Both the position numbers and the translations under genes were made by a program. This document shows positions 17,898-28,048 of a DNA stretch of 62,863 bases, one piece after another (the stretch's first letter is position 1; every line of letters begins with the position of its first letter). A model generated the notes under the pieces. That model saw nothing but the letters and a program-made list of their open reading frames with translations, was not told the origin of the DNA and did no database searches. Location of the stretch: positions 1 through 62,863 of the forward strand of contig NZ_FUXI01000021.1 of assembly GCF_900167335.1 (NCBI RefSeq), read 5' to 3'. Origin of the DNA: Pilibacter termitis. GTDB taxonomy: Bacteria > Bacillota > Bacilli > Lactobacillales > Streptococcaceae.

Positions 17898-18061
17898 AAA
17901 AAACTCACGATTTAAAAAGAGGTTGCTGAAAAAGTTCGTTTTTAGAGAAAATCAAATTCAAAAGTCGCTCAACCATGCGGTTTTCAATCTGTATTTTCCT
18001 AAAAACTTATACTTTTTCAGCAACCTCCTTAAAAAATCTGTGAGTTTTTTAGAGGTGCCCT
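17898..18061. repeat. Nested MITE-like palindromes after the regulator gene
   Basis: The outer arms are AAAAAACTCACGATTT on the left and AATCTGTGAGTTTTTTAGAGGTGCCC-type sequence on the right (18035-18061); the left terminal GGGCACCTCT is missing. Inside lies a complete palindromic element (17919-18026) with 17-bp perfect ends GAGGTTGCTGAAAAAGT. GGTTGCTGAAAAAG ends are of the kind seen on IS-derived MITEs. The inner element seems to have inserted into the outer one. Confidence 0.7.
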
Positions 18062-18077
18062 TTATATAATAAAAATT

Positions 18078-19766
18078 TTATTCTTCCTCATGCACTCGAA
18101 CCAAATCTCCAAACAACTCCGTAGCCTCTTGAATTATTGGGTCGCTTTTTTGTTTTTCGACTTCTTTGGGAACTTCTTCTGTTGCCTGTGCTGCTCTGAA
18201 ACTCTCTTTAATCTTGTCCCAACCGGCTTGCGTGACAGGAACTAGCTCTGGAGCGTACCGAGTAAGCCTTGAGAGATTGTTGGAAACGGCGAGTTTTAAC
18301 CCCTCGTCCATGCTGATTTTTTCTGCTAAAAACGACAAATTGTTCTCAAACATAATCACAACCTCATTTGGCGTTGCAGCAACGATAGAGTAACGTTGGA
18401 AATTCGCTCGTTGAGGTGTCGATAGCATACTGAGCATATCTGTCCAGACCTCTCTTACCTCTTTTCTGATTTCCTTCGTTGCGTTTGGCAAAAGTTTTAA
18501 AATGCGATCAATCGGATCTTTATAATTTGTCTTAATCGTTACATTTGATCGGTTTTGCGGTGTTGCTTTCGCATTCGGCTGCGGTTGTGTTTTTAGCTCG
18601 TTGATTTCCTGTTGAAGAAGTAAAATCTCTTGCTTGAGACCGTCTAATTCCCTACTTGTTGGTACATTCAACTGCGATGTCGCCATTTGTTGTGGTGTAA
18701 TCATTTGAATCGTCATCACTTCAAGTTGCACTTGAGCGTTGGTGGAACTTGAGAGACTCTCTAGCGTTTTATTCAACACGTGTATCGCTGAGAACACTTC
18801 TTCTCTCGTCATTTTTTCTTTGACCGACTTGGCAGAACGATTTTCCCCAGACAACTCCTCAACAAACTTAGGGGCAAAATCTATCATCAACGCATCTCGC
18901 AAAAACAAGAGACTATCTTCGACAAAACGTTTCGCCTCTTTTCCAGAAGAAAGCATTTCGTTTATAATCTCTAACGCCACCTCCGCGTTTTTTTCTGTAA
19001 TTGCAAGAAAGTATTGAGCTAACACTTCACTTGTCATGCTCCCTGTCATTTTCAAAGCAACTTCTTTTGTCAATTGTTCATCTGAAAAACTAATCGCCTG
19101 ATCCAAAATCGAAAGAGCATCTCGCATACCACCTTGTGCGGCACGTGCAATAATCACAAGAGCTTCTTCCTCAAATGGTTGATTGACTTCATTTAAAACG
19201 TGCTTTAAATGTTCTACAATATCATTCATAGAAATGCGTTTAAAATCAAATCGCTGAGTACGACTTAAAATCGTTGCTGGCACCTTATGCACTTCTGTCG
19301 TTGCCAAAACAAATAGCACACGCTCAGGCGGTTCTTCCAACGTTTTCAAAAGGGCATTGAATGCTTGGTTCGTAAGCATATGCACCTCGTCAATGATATA
19401 CACTTTGATTTTCGCTACACTCGGCGGAAACTTGACCGTCTCACGTAAACGGCGAATTTCTTCCACACCATTATTACTTGCCGCATCAATCTCAATTACA
19501 TCTTCTAAACTTCCTTGTGTAATTTCTTTACACGTTTGACATTCATTGCACGGCTCTCCGTCATGCGTAGAAGTACAATTCACCGCCTTGGCAAAAATAC
19601 GTGCAGCACTCGTTTTCCCAGTTCCTCTTGGGCCTGTAAAAAGATAGGCGTGGCTCATTGTCCCATTCATCACTGCATTTTTCAAAGTCTTACTAATAAG
19701 CGATTGTCCAACTATATCACCAAATCGTTGCGAACGAAAGGTTCTGTATAATGCTTGATATGCCAA
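18078..19766 (-). CDS. dnaX: DNA polymerase III subunits gamma/tau
   Basis: The clamp-loader ATPase of the replisome. The 562-residue protein has Walker A GPRGTGKTSA (about residues 45-54), the four zinc-binding Cys in CTSTHDGEPCNECQTC, Walker B IIDEVHML, sensor 1 LATTEVHKVPATILSRTQ and the collar domain; a tau-like C-terminal part is present. Usual neighbours yaaK/ebfC and recR are absent here. It lies between a nested palindrome downstream and about 600 bases of repeat-rich DNA upstream, next to the ribosomal cluster, which points to a rearrangement at this place. Confidence 0.96.
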   Translation of the reverse strand: MAYQALYRTFRSQRFGDIVGQSLISKTLKNAVMNGTMSHAYLFTGPRGTGKTSAARIFAKAVNCTSTHDGEPCNECQTCKEITQGSLEDVIEIDAASNNGVEEIRRLRETVKFPPSVAKIKVYIIDEVHMLTNQAFNALLKTLEEPPERVLFVLATTEVHKVPATILSRTQRFDFKRISMNDIVEHLKHVLNEVNQPFEEEALVIIARAAQGGMRDALSILDQAISFSDEQLTKEVALKMTGSMTSEVLAQYFLAITEKNAEVALEIINEMLSSGKEAKRFVEDSLLFLRDALMIDFAPKFVEELSGENRSAKSVKEKMTREEVFSAIHVLNKTLESLSSSTNAQVQLEVMTIQMITPQQMATSQLNVPTSRELDGLKQEILLLQQEINELKTQPQPNAKATPQNRSNVTIKTNYKDPIDRILKLLPNATKEIRKEVREVWTDMLSMLSTPQRANFQRYSIVAATPNEVVIMFENNLSFLAEKISMDEGLKLAVSNNLSRLTRYAPELVPVTQAGWDKIKESFRAAQATEEVPKEVEKQKSDPIIQEATELFGDLVRVHEEE

Positions 19767-20077
19767 TTTATTTCCTCTTTTCGTTTGTGCGTACCTCTAA
19801 AACTTTTAGAGTCACTTTAACTTCTCACTCTAGTATAACACAAAAAAGGCAAGTTCCAGGCTCACCTTTTTGTGATTTCAGTTTGTGAAATCTTAAAAAT
19901 TGACCTCCGCTTATCCAAGCTGGGTCTTTACGAACAAGAGTCCGCACATTGTTTACATTCTCTCAAAATCTATTTACTGATTTGCTACTGTTTTATTATC
20001 TCAAAAAGAAAGAGAGATTTCAAATAAAACGGAGTGAGAGGTGTGTTCTAAATAAAAACTGAATTTCTTTCGCATAT
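19767..20077. repeat. Repeat-rich stretch without genes upstream of dnaX
   Basis: No gene is visible. It holds a mini inverted repeat GTACCTCTAAAACTTTTAGAGTCAC-like at 19791-19815 (arms of 12 bases), a stem around 19846-19872, and at about 19870-19950 a degenerate relative of the repeat at 37562-37680 (shared words TTGACCT, CGCTT, ATCCAAGC, GGGTC, ACGAAC, GTCCG in the same order). Confidence 0.55.
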
Positions 20078-20232
20078 GGGCACCTCTAAAAACTCCGCTT
20101 AAGACTAAATTAGCTAGTTTTTCGATTTTCGAGAAAATCGACGAAAGCTATGTGGTTCATAGGTTGAGGAGATTGACAAAGAAAATCGGAAAACTAGCAA
20201 TTTAGGATAAGTGCGAGTTTTTAGAGGTGCCC
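20078..20232. repeat. 155-bp MITE-like element with GGGCACCTCTAAAAACTC ends
   Basis: Ends GGGCACCTCTAAAAACTC and GAGTTTTTAGAGGTGCCC are perfect inverse copies, and the arms stay largely complementary inwards (CTAGTTTTTCGATTTTC against GAAAATCGGAAAACTAG). ATAT flanks both ends, a possible target duplication. No coding potential. The same element, cut short, is at 59449-59518. Confidence 0.8.
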
Positions 20233-20257
20233 ATATATTAAAAGGGTCTACGCTTTT

Positions 20258-20371
20258 CGATAAAATAAAAAAACACCATTTGATGAGTGCCTTCTCCGAG
20301 TCTGTTGACCCGGAGAAGCTCAGAGCTAGACTAGGGAAAATTCCCACCATCATAACACTCAACAAAAAGTG
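20258..20371 (-). ncRNA. Structured 3' end of the alpha operon (elaborate terminator or small RNA)
   Basis: On the minus strand a 16-base outer arm (20356-20371) pairs with 20274-20289 with few mismatches. It encloses a GGGAATTTTCCC hairpin and a 12-pair stem CTTCTCCGGGTC-AACA-GACTCGGAGAAG (20291-20318). TTTTTTT follows outside. It begins 12 bases after the rplQ stop. It must at least end rplQ transcription; the branched form is more than a terminator needs. I know no RNA family that fits. Confidence 0.55.
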
Positions 20372-20383
20372 ATAAATTTTGTT

Positions 20384-20764
20384 TTAGACAAGTTCGATAA
20401 TCGCCATTGGTGCTGCATCCCCACGACGAGGTTCAGTTTTTAAGATACGAGTGTATCCACCATTGCGTTCTTTATAACGTGGTGCAAGATCGTTAAATAG
20501 CTTTTGCAATGCAGTTTCTACTACAATGTCATCTCCATCTTCCTTGATAGAGGCAACTTCGTTGCGAACGAATGCTGCTGCTTGACGACGTGCGTGCAAA
20601 TCTCCACGTTTACCCAACGTAATCATTTTTTCAACTGTCTTGCGAATTTCTTTCGCACGTGTTTCAGTTGTTACAATGCTTTCGTTGATAATCAAATCCG
20701 TTGTTAAATCACGTAGTAAAGCTTTACGTTGAGAGCTTGTACGTCCTAATTTACGGTAAGCCAC
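20384..20764 (-). CDS. rplQ: 50S ribosomal protein L17
   Basis: L17 (126 residues) binds 23S rRNA near the exit tunnel in the large subunit. The start [20 protein letters not shown] and the middle [20 protein letters not shown] are diagnostic. It is the last gene of the alpha operon, 49 bases after rpoA. In many Lactobacillales cobalt/ECF transporter ATPase genes follow here; in this window a structured terminator, repeats and dnaX follow instead. Confidence 0.98.
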   Translation of the reverse strand: MAYRKLGRTSSQRKALLRDLTTDLIINESIVTTETRAKEIRKTVEKMITLGKRGDLHARRQAAAFVRNEVASIKEDGDDIVVETALQKLFNDLAPRYKERNGGYTRILKTEPRRGDAAPMAIIELV

Positions 20765-20813
20765 GAGATTTCCTCCTTATAATTAGTTTCAATTTTTGTA
20801 AGTTCCAGCTAGA

Positions 20814-21752
20814 TTAGTCTTCTTTACGAAGTCCTAAGCCTAAGTCATGCAATTTCATCTTGACTTCATCAAGCGATTTGCGACCAAGATTGCGAACCTT
20901 ACTCATTTCGGCTTCTGTTTTGTCTGCCAACTCTTGAACGGTGTTAATTCCCGCACGTTTCAAACAGTTGTACGAACGAACAGATAAGTCCATTTCTTCG
21001 ATAGTCATCTCTAACACTTTTTCTTTTTGTGTTTCTTCTTTTTCAACCATCATCTCAGTATCTTGAGCAATGTCTGTCAAAGTCACAAAAATTCCCAAAT
21101 GCTCCGTCAAAATCTTCGCAGATAAACTTAAAGCATCTTGAGGTGTAATAGAGCCATCTGTCCAAAGTTCCATTGTTAGTTTGTCGAAGTCATCACGTTT
21201 CCCAACACGTGCAGTTTCTACTTGGTAGTTTACACGTTTTACTGGAGTGTAAATAGAATCGACTGCTAATAAACCAATAGGTGCATCTTTGCGTTTATTT
21301 TCCTCTGCAGGAACATAACCGCGACCCGGTTTTGCTGTCAATGTCGCTTGCAAGCGGGCACCTTCAGCTACTGTACAAAGATATAAATCTTTGTTCAATA
21401 CTTCTACATCACTGTCTACTAGAATATCACCTGCTGTTACTCTGGCAGGTCCAGTAATATCAATGTGTAGCTGTTTTTCTTCTTGCACATAAAGCTTCAT
21501 TGCAAGTCCTTTGATGTTAAGAATGATTTGCGTAACATCTTCACGTACACCTGGTACAGTCGAAAATTCATGCAAAGCTCCTTCAATCTCCACACTTGTA
21601 ATAGCACTTCCCGGCAAGCTAGATAGTAAAATACGACGCAGAGAGTTGCCGAGCGTAGTTCCATATCCTCTTTCAAGGGGTTCTACGACGAACTTGCCAT
21701 AATCTTTGTCTTCATCAATTTTTGCAAATTTTGGTTTTTCAAACTCAATCAT
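20814..21752 (-). CDS. rpoA: DNA-directed RNA polymerase subunit alpha
   Basis: The alpha subunit (312 residues) starts core RNA polymerase assembly as a dimer and contacts upstream DNA and activators. The N-terminal domain shows [20 protein letters not shown]; the C-terminal domain (about 245-312) shows [20 protein letters not shown] and [14 protein letters not shown], including the helix that contacts UP elements. Position between rpsK and rplQ is standard. Confidence 0.98.
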   Translation of the reverse strand: MIEFEKPKFAKIDEDKDYGKFVVEPLERGYGTTLGNSLRRILLSSLPGSAITSVEIEGALHEFSTVPGVREDVTQIILNIKGLAMKLYVQEEKQLHIDITGPARVTAGDILVDSDVEVLNKDLYLCTVAEGARLQATLTAKPGRGYVPAEENKRKDAPIGLLAVDSIYTPVKRVNYQVETARVGKRDDFDKLTMELWTDGSITPQDALSLSAKILTEHLGIFVTLTDIAQDTEMMVEKEETQKEKVLEMTIEEMDLSVRSYNCLKRAGINTVQELADKTEAEMSKVRNLGRKSLDEVKMKLHDLGLGLRKED

Positions 21753-21839
21753 TCTTATGTGCCCCTTTCAAGTTTGAGTGGTCAAACTTCTCATCTTGTA
21801 TCTTTTTTCATTATACACCACAAGAGTTAAATGAAAAAA

Positions 21840-22226
21840 CTATACACGACGACGTTTTGGAGGGCGAGCACCATTGTGAGGTACTGGAGTTACGTCACGA
21901 ATTGCTGTAACTTCTAGTCCATTTGCTTGAAGTGAACGGATAGCCGCTTCACGACCTGCACCCGGACCTTTTACAGTTACTTCAACTGATTTCAAGCCGT
22001 GTTCCATTGCTGCTTTTGTAGCTGCCTCAGCTGCCATTTGAGCGGCAAATGGTGTTGATTTTTTGCTTCCCTTGAAACCAAGAGCTCCTGCTGAACTCCA
22101 AGCAAGTGCGTTTCCATGAACGTCTGTAATCATAACGATTGTGTTGTTGAATGTTGAATGGATATGAGCAATCCCAGATTCAATATTCTTTTTCACACGA
22201 CGTTTGCGTGATACTTTCTTAGCCAC
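21840..22226 (-). CDS. rpsK: 30S ribosomal protein S11
   Basis: S11 (128 residues) sits on the platform of the small subunit near the mRNA exit. Recognised by [33 protein letters not shown] and the basic tail [15 protein letters not shown]. It lies 23 bases after rpsM. The spacer of 87 bases to rpoA is slightly longer than others in the operon. Confidence 0.98.
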   Translation of the reverse strand: MAKKVSRKRRVKKNIESGIAHIHSTFNNTIVMITDVHGNALAWSSAGALGFKGSKKSTPFAAQMAAEAATKAAMEHGLKSVEVTVKGPGAGREAAIRSLQANGLEVTAIRDVTPVPHNGARPPKRRRV

Positions 22227-22249
22227 GAATTTTCCTCCTTACTTACGAA

Positions 22250-22615
22250 TTATTTTTTCTTCCCTGCTACTGTTTTAGAAGGGCCTTTACGTGTACGTGC
22301 ATTATTTTTCGTGTTTTGTCCACGAACTGGTAATCCACGACGGTGACGGATTCCACGGTATGAACCGATTTCCATCAAGCGTTTGATGTTTAGGTTTACT
22401 TCACGACGAAGATCCCCTTCAACTTTTAATTTGTCCACTTCTGAACGGATTGCATCCGTTTGTTCGTTTGTCAAATCTTTCACGCGGATTTCTTCTGAAA
22501 CACCAGCTGCTGCTAAAATATCTTGTGCTGTTTGTTTCCCAATTCCATAAATGTAAGTAAGAGAAATTACTACACGTTTTTCACGAGGAATATCTACTCC
22601 TGCAATACGAGCCAT
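22250..22615 (-). CDS. rpsM: 30S ribosomal protein S13
   Basis: S13 (121 residues) is in the head of the small subunit and contacts L5 and P-site t[32 protein letters not shown] and the tail [20 protein letters not shown] identify it. It follows rpmJ closely, in the order infA-rpmJ-rpsM-rpsK-rpoA-rplQ normal for Firmicutes. Confidence 0.98.
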   Translation of the reverse strand: MARIAGVDIPREKRVVISLTYIYGIGKQTAQDILAAAGVSEEIRVKDLTNEQTDAIRSEVDKLKVEGDLRREVNLNIKRLMEIGSYRGIRHRRGLPVRGQNTKNNARTRKGPSKTVAGKKK

Positions 22616-22638
22616 GTTTACTGTTTCCTCCTTTCAAA

Positions 22639-22755
22639 TTATCCTTGACGTTGTTTGTGTTTAGGGTTTGCTGGGCAAATCACCATAACACGACCTTTGC
22701 GGCGAATCACTTTACAATGTTCGCACATTGGTTTTACTGATGGTCTTACTTTCAT
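22639..22755 (-). CDS. rpmJ: 50S ribosomal protein L36
   Basis: A 38-residue protein, [20 protein letters not shown] followed by [18 protein letters not shown], read directly from the sequence. The C-x2-C plus C and H residues form the zinc ribbon of the zinc-binding L36 type. AGGAGG lies a few bases before the ATG. It fills the 165-base space between infA and rpsM. Confidence 0.97.
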   Translation of the reverse strand: MKVRPSVKPMCEHCKVIRRKGRVMVICPANPKHKQRQG

Positions 22756-22780
22756 GATTATACCTCCTAGAATGGATACA

Positions 22781-22999
22781 TTATTTAAAGCGGTACGTAA
22801 TGCGGCCACGTGTCAAATCATACGGTGACATTTCTACCGTTACTCTGTCGCCTGTCAAAATACGAATATAGTTCTTACGAATTTTTCCAGATACAGTTGC
22901 TAAGATTTGATGACCATTTTCAAGCTCCACTGTAAACATTGCATTCGGCAAAGTATCGACGACTGTTCCTTCGATTTCAATCATATCTTCTTTTGCCAC
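22781..22999 (-). CDS. infA: Translation initiation factor IF-1
   Basis: IF-1 (72 residues) is an OB-fold protein that blocks the A site during initiation. [20 protein letters not shown] and [20 protein letters not shown] are standard. It lies between adk and rpmJ; the 116 bases to adk hold no gene. Confidence 0.98.
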   Translation of the reverse strand: MAKEDMIEIEGTVVDTLPNAMFTVELENGHQILATVSGKIRKNYIRILTGDRVTVEMSPYDLTRGRITYRFK

Positions 23000-23115
23000 G
23001 CACAGTACCTCCTGAATTTCTTTATCAGATTTTTTTGTTTTGTCCTTAAAAAATCAGACTGTGGTATTTTACCACATTTTTGCTGTTTCGTAAAGTTCAG
23101 CGCATGGCGAAAATA

Positions 23116-23819
<704 letters not shown>

Positions 23820-23835
23820 GTTATTATTTAACAAT

Positions 23836-25161
23836 CTATTTAGTTGTTGTCTCAGCTGTTGTATTGATAAAGCCGACATATTTGCGTTTTAGCATTAAAC
23901 CTTCTAGTTGTTTACTTGTCTCAAGTGCCACACCGATTACAATAAGCAAACTTGTTCCACCTAGACCGATAGATTTCGGTAAAGTGAACGCCATTGCAGC
24001 CACAATCGGTAGTAAAGCAACAAGTCCTAGGAAAATTGAACCTACTGTTGAAAGTCGCATTAACAGGCGAGATACCCATTCTTCCGTTCCTTTTCCGGGA
24101 CGAACTCGTGGAATATAGCTGCCTTGTTTTTGCAGATTTTCAGCCAATTTTTCAGGATTGACTTGCACAAATGCGTAGAAGAATGTAAAGGCAATAATCA
24201 GAACCGTATAAATCGTTGCACCGGGAATGGTGTTGTAATTAAAGATTTCTGTCATCACCTTGTACCAGCCAGCTCCTGCATTTTTCTGAGCGAAGAATTG
24301 CAGAATTGCATTCGGTGTTGCGATAAAACTTGATGCAAAGATTACTGGGATAACCCCAGCAGCATTTACTTTCAGTGGCAAATAGCTACTTGTCGGAGCA
24401 CCCGCAACACGTTTTGTGTATTGGATAGGAATTTTACGCTCTGCTTGTTGCATGAATGTTGTTGCAGCCACAATAATAATGATTGCAATCAACAATACAG
24501 CGACAAAGGCATAAGATTGCCATGAACCTGCATTTTTCCCATTTACGAAATGGTCAATGTAAATATCATGAACAGATTTTGGAAGTCCCGCTACGATACC
24601 ACCAAAGATAATCATAGAAGTCCCGTTTCCAATTCCTTTATCCGTAATCATTTCCCCAAGCCAAGTAACAAACATCGTACCGCAAGTCAGAATTAGTCCG
24701 ATTACGACATATGTTTCAACCGTTGCTTTAGGAACAAGTTTATCACCGTATTGACTAAGCTGGTTGAATCCAGCTGTTATCCCGATAGATTGGACGAAAC
24801 CTAATACTAACGTGAGATAACGTGTCGCTTGATTCAATTTTTTACGCCCAACTTCTCCCTGTTTGCTCCACTCTACAAATTTTGGCACAATGTCCATTTG
24901 TAAAAGCTGAATGACGATACTCGCTGTAATATATGGCGATACCCCCATAGAGAAAACAGAGAAACTTTGCAACCCACCACCGCTGACCATGTTTAACATG
25001 CTGACAAATGGTAAGTCTACAATTTTGGTTAATGCTTTCGCATCCACACCCGGCACAGTAATTGCCGCACCAAGACGGAATACGAAAAGAACAAAAACAG
25101 TAAATAAGATTTTTGACCGAATGTCTTTTACTTTAAAAGCGTCTTTTAAAAGCTTGAACAT
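23836..25161 (-). CDS. secY: Preprotein translocase subunit SecY
   Basis: The channel subunit of the Sec translocon (441 residues, ten membrane helices). It begins [41 protein letters not shown] and the cytoplasmic loop YTKRVAGAPTSSYLPLKVN are conserved. Its ATG shares one base with the rplO stop (TAATG), so the two are translationally coupled. Confidence 0.98.
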   Translation of the reverse strand: MFKLLKDAFKVKDIRSKILFTVFVLFVFRLGAAITVPGVDAKALTKIVDLPFVSMLNMVSGGGLQSFSVFSMGVSPYITASIVIQLLQMDIVPKFVEWSKQGEVGRKKLNQATRYLTLVLGFVQSIGITAGFNQLSQYGDKLVPKATVETYVVIGLILTCGTMFVTWLGEMITDKGIGNGTSMIIFGGIVAGLPKSVHDIYIDHFVNGKNAGSWQSYAFVAVLLIAIIIIVAATTFMQQAERKIPIQYTKRVAGAPTSSYLPLKVNAAGVIPVIFASSFIATPNAILQFFAQKNAGAGWYKVMTEIFNYNTIPGATIYTVLIIAFTFFYAFVQVNPEKLAENLQKQGSYIPRVRPGKGTEEWVSRLLMRLSTVGSIFLGLVALLPIVAAMAFTLPKSIGLGGTSLLIVIGVALETSKQLEGLMLKRKYVGFINTTAETTTK

Positions 25162-25601
25162 TAGATCACCTCAACAGTCCCTCCAGCAGCTTCGATTTTT
25201 TCTTTCGCAGCTTCTGAAATTTTTGTTACTTTTACTGTAACTTTTTTACTTAATTCACCAGTCGCAAGCACTTTGATTCCAGCTTTTACGTCTTTCACGT
25301 AACCAGCTTCTTTCAAAGTTTCAGCACTGATGATTGCACCTTCTTCAAAGCGGTTCAATACATCAAGGCTTACGATTGCGTATTCTTTACGGTTAATGTT
25401 AGTAAATCCACGTTTTGGCAAACGACGGAACAATGGTGTTTGTCCACCTTCAAAACCAAGACGTACGCCACCACCACTACGAGATTTTTGACCTTTTTGG
25501 CCACGTCCACTCGTTTTACCGTTACCAGATGATGTTCCACGTCCTACGCGGTTACGAACTTTACGGCTACCAGCAGATGCTTTTAATTCATGAAGTTTCA
25601 T
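25161..25601 (-). CDS. rplO: 50S ribosomal protein L15
   Basis: L15 (146 residues from this start) is an early-assembling 23S rRNA-binding protein. [20 protein letters not shown] and [20 protein letters not shown] identify it. I placed the start at the ATG at 25601, which matches the family N-terminus; a GTG nine bases earlier lies too close to AGGAGG. The stop overlaps secY. Confidence 0.97.
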   Translation of the reverse strand: MKLHELKASAGSRKVRNRVGRGTSSGNGKTSGRGQKGQKSRSGGGVRLGFEGGQTPLFRRLPKRGFTNINRKEYAIVSLDVLNRFEEGAIISAETLKEAGYVKDVKAGIKVLATGELSKKVTVKVTKISEAAKEKIEAAGGTVEVI

Positions 25602-25635
25602 TGCGTTCACACACCTCCTTAAATTTTCGAATCAA

Positions 25636-25818
25636 TTATTTTACTTCTTCAACGTCCACAAGGTGTGAAATCGTGTTAATCATACCACGAATGGCAGCAT
25701 TGTCAGGTTTCACAACTGTTTTGTGCATTTTTGTAAGACCAAGTGTCTTAGCAGTAATGCGTTGGTTTTCAGGACGCCCAATTGGTGATTTTACTAATGT
25801 AATTTTTACTTCAGCCAT
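25636..25818 (-). CDS. rpmD: 50S ribosomal protein L30
   Basis: L30 (60 residues) of the large subunit: [20 protein letters not shown], then [19 protein letters not shown]. Typical short bacterial form. It lies 13 bases after rpsE. Confidence 0.97.
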   Translation of the reverse strand: MAEVKITLVKSPIGRPENQRITAKTLGLTKMHKTVVKPDNAAIRGMINTISHLVDVEEVK

Positions 25819-25831
25819 TTATTCGTCCTCC

Positions 25832-26332
25832 TTACCCTTGAAAATGTTCTACTGAAAGGCCACGCAAAGCAGCAACCTCTTCAGCTTTTTTCAATTGTTT
25901 TAACCCTTCAACTGTTGCACGAACTACGTTGATAGGTGTGTTTGAGCCAAGTGATTTTGAAGTAATATCTGCAACACCAGCAAGCTCCAATACGGAACGA
26001 ACAGGTCCACCTGCAGCAACCCCAGAACCTTCTACGGCTGGTTTCATCAAAATGCGTCCACCGCCGAATACTCCGATTACTTCGTGAGGAATCGTTGTAC
26101 CAACTGTTGGTACTTCAATTAAGTTTTTCTTCGCATCTTCAATTGCTTTACGGATTGCTTCAGGTACTTCTTGAGCTTTCCCTGTTCCAAATCCTACGTG
26201 ACCGTTTTTGTCACCAACGACAACAAGAGCAGCAAAACGTAGACGACGTCCACCTTTTACAACTTTTGTTACGCGGTTAATGGCAACAACGCGGTCTTCA
26301 AGATCTAATGTTTTTGGATCGATAAAAACCAT
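25832..26332 (-). CDS. rpsE: 30S ribosomal protein S5
   Basis: S5 (166 residues) lies at the mRNA entry site and affects fidelity. [20 protein letters not shown] and [20 protein letters not shown] mark the S5 RNA-binding domain; the C-terminal domain shows [19 protein letters not shown]. No change is evident at the loop linked to spectinomycin response (VVKGGRR). Confidence 0.98.
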   Translation of the reverse strand: MVFIDPKTLDLEDRVVAINRVTKVVKGGRRLRFAALVVVGDKNGHVGFGTGKAQEVPEAIRKAIEDAKKNLIEVPTVGTTIPHEVIGVFGGGRILMKPAVEGSGVAAGGPVRSVLELAGVADITSKSLGSNTPINVVRATVEGLKQLKKAEEVAALRGLSVEHFQG

Positions 26333-26352
26333 GAATGGTGTTCCTCCTTCTA

Positions 26353-26709
26353 TTAAAATTCTAATCCATTTTCACGAGCAGCTTCAGCTAAAGCAGCTAC
26401 GCGTCCATGGTAGAGGTATCCACCACGGTCAAATACTACTACTTTGATGCCTTTGGCAGTTGCACGTTCTGCAACTAATTTCCCAACAGCAGCTGCAACT
26501 TCAGTTTTTGTTCCACCTGAAATTTCTTTATCTAAGGCAGAGGCACTTGCTAGCGTCACACCCGCTACGTCATCAATCACTTGCGCGTAGATGTTTTTGT
26601 TCGAGCGGAATACATTTAAACGTGGGCGCTCAGCAGTACCAGAAACGTGATTACGCACACGCATGTGGCGTTTTTGACGTTTTTTGTTTTTATCTGGTTT
26701 TGAAATCAC
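26353..26709 (-). CDS. rplR: 50S ribosomal protein L18
   Basis: L18 (118 residues) binds 5S r[17 protein letters not shown] at the N-terminus and [21 protein letters not shown]-type text fix the family. I chose the GTG at 26709, which gives the family start M-I-S-K-P and has GAGGTG six bases upstream; a GTG nine bases earlier lies inside that ribosome site. Confidence 0.96.
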   Translation of the reverse strand: MISKPDKNKKRQKRHMRVRNHVSGTAERPRLNVFRSNKNIYAQVIDDVAGVTLASASALDKEISGGTKTEVAAAVGKLVAERATAKGIKVVVFDRGGYLYHGRVAALAEAARENGLEF

Positions 26710-26776
26710 AATTTTCACCTCTTGTTTTTTGGTTTATTGCGAGAATCTCGCTGAATTTGTTAATAAGCGTAAGTTC

Positions 26777-26809
26777 TTCCTTTCAAGCTGTTCATAGAAC
26801 ATTGCTTGA
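26777..26809 (-). other. Hairpin in the unusually long rplF-rplR spacer
   Basis: CTTTCAAGC and GCTTGAAAG pair, with GTTC/GAAC pairing inside the loop. A second small stem GCGAGA/TCTCGC lies at 26739-26751. The spacer is 136 bases where neighbours have 10-30. No T-tract follows. Confidence 0.5.
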
Positions 26810-26845
26810 AAGAGAGAATACACTATTTTAGAGAAACTGTTAAAA

Positions 26846-27382
26846 TTATTTACCAGTTTTCCCTTCTTTACGACGAACGTATTCGCCCTCGTAACGAATC
26901 CCTTTCCCTTTATAAGGTTCAGGAGAACGAAGCGAACGGATATATGCTGCAGTTTCACCTACAACTTCTTTTGAAATACCTGATACTGTAATTTCAGTAT
27001 TGTTGTTTACTTCAAAAGTGATTCCTTCTGGTGCTTCGACTTCATCAGGGTGAGATTTCCCTACGCTCAATACAAGTTTTTTCCCTTGTAATTGTGCACG
27101 GTACCCTACCCCGATCATTTGTAGTTTTTTAGAGAAACCAGCACTTACACCTTCAACCATATTGTTGAAAAGAGCACGTGTAGTTCCATGAATTGTTTTC
27201 ATTTCTTTCGTATCGTTTGGACGAGTGAACGTAACTGTTGTACCGTCTTGCTCGATAGTAATATCAGAGCTTAACGCACGTGACAATTCGCCTTTTGGTC
27301 CTTTTACCGTTACAACGCCTGCGTTTTGTTCAAACGAAACGCCTGCTGGTAATTCAACGACTTTATTACCAATACGACTCAC
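26846..27382 (-). CDS. rplF: 50S ribosomal protein L6
   Basis: L6 (178 residues), two repeated alpha/beta domains near the sarcin-ricin loop. [20 protein letters not shown] at the start and [20 protein letters not shown] at the end are diagnostic. It is followed by a spacer with hairpins before rplR. Confidence 0.98.
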   Translation of the reverse strand: MSRIGNKVVELPAGVSFEQNAGVVTVKGPKGELSRALSSDITIEQDGTTVTFTRPNDTKEMKTIHGTTRALFNNMVEGVSAGFSKKLQMIGVGYRAQLQGKKLVLSVGKSHPDEVEAPEGITFEVNNNTEITVSGISKEVVGETAAYIRSLRSPEPYKGKGIRYEGEYVRRKEGKTGK

Positions 27383-27412
27383 TTAAGGCACCTCCTTAAT
27401 TTGTTAAAAATC

Positions 27413-27811
27413 TTACCAAACGTAAGCTAGAACTTCTCCGCCAACGTTTTTAGCACGAGCTTCCTTGTCTGTTACAACACCTTCACTCGTAGAAATAATC
27501 GCAATACCTAAACCGTTCAATACTTTTGGTACATCGGCACTTTTCACGTAAACGCGAAGACCCGGTTTAGAGATGCGTTTCAAGTTTGTGATAACACGTT
27601 CGCCGTCACGTCCGTATTTCATAAATACGCGAATAACGCCTTGTTTGTCATCCTCGATATATTCAACATCCTTCACGAAACCTTCTTTTTTCAAGATTTC
27701 AGCGATGTCACGTTTGATTTTTGATGCAGGAACTTCAAAACTATCATGTTTAACCATGTTTGCGTTACGAATACGCGTTAAGAAGTCTGCGATTGGATCT
27801 GTCATGACCAT
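27413..27811 (-). CDS. rpsH: 30S ribosomal protein S8
   Basis: S8 (132 residues) binds the central domain of 16S rRNA and in other bacteria regulates the spc operon. [20 protein letters not shown] and the C-terminal [20 protein letters not shown] identify it. The ATG at 27811 is ten bases from AGGAGG; an ATG six bases later is also possible. Confidence 0.98.
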   Translation of the reverse strand: MVMTDPIADFLTRIRNANMVKHDSFEVPASKIKRDIAEILKKEGFVKDVEYIEDDKQGVIRVFMKYGRDGERVITNLKRISKPGLRVYVKSADVPKVLNGLGIAIISTSEGVVTDKEARAKNVGGEVLAYVW

Positions 27812-27847
27812 TGATGAGTTACCCTCCTTTTATTAGAGTTGTGTAAA

Positions 27848-28033
27848 TTACCAGCTTGCTTTTTTCACACCCGGAATTTGTCCTTTGTAGGCAAGTTCAC
27901 GGAAGCAAACGCGGCAAAGTTTGAATTTACGATATACAGAGTGCGGACGTCCACAACGTTCGCAACGAGTATATGCTTGCGTAGAAAACTTAGCTGGACG
28001 CTTGTTTTTTGCAATCATAGATTTTTTCGCCAT
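27848..28033 (-). CDS. rpsN: 30S ribosomal protein S14, zinc-binding type
   Basis: S14 of 61 residues, the short type with four Cys (CERCG and CRVCF) that bind zinc. [20 protein letters not shown] and the tail [11 protein letters not shown] are typical. It occupies the normal place between rplE and rpsH (also called rpsZ in some genomes). Whether a zinc-free paralogue exists elsewhere cannot be seen here. Confidence 0.97.
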   Translation of the reverse strand: MAKKSMIAKNKRPAKFSTQAYTRCERCGRPHSVYRKFKLCRVCFRELAYKGQIPGVKKASW

Positions 28034-28048
28034 GAATTTTGCCTCCTA

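Noticed and set aside
20258-20371. Hammerhead ribozyme, suggested by TTTGATGAGTGCC on the plus strand
   Set aside because: The CTGATGAG core is imperfect and the required GAAA segment and cleavage triplet are not in place.
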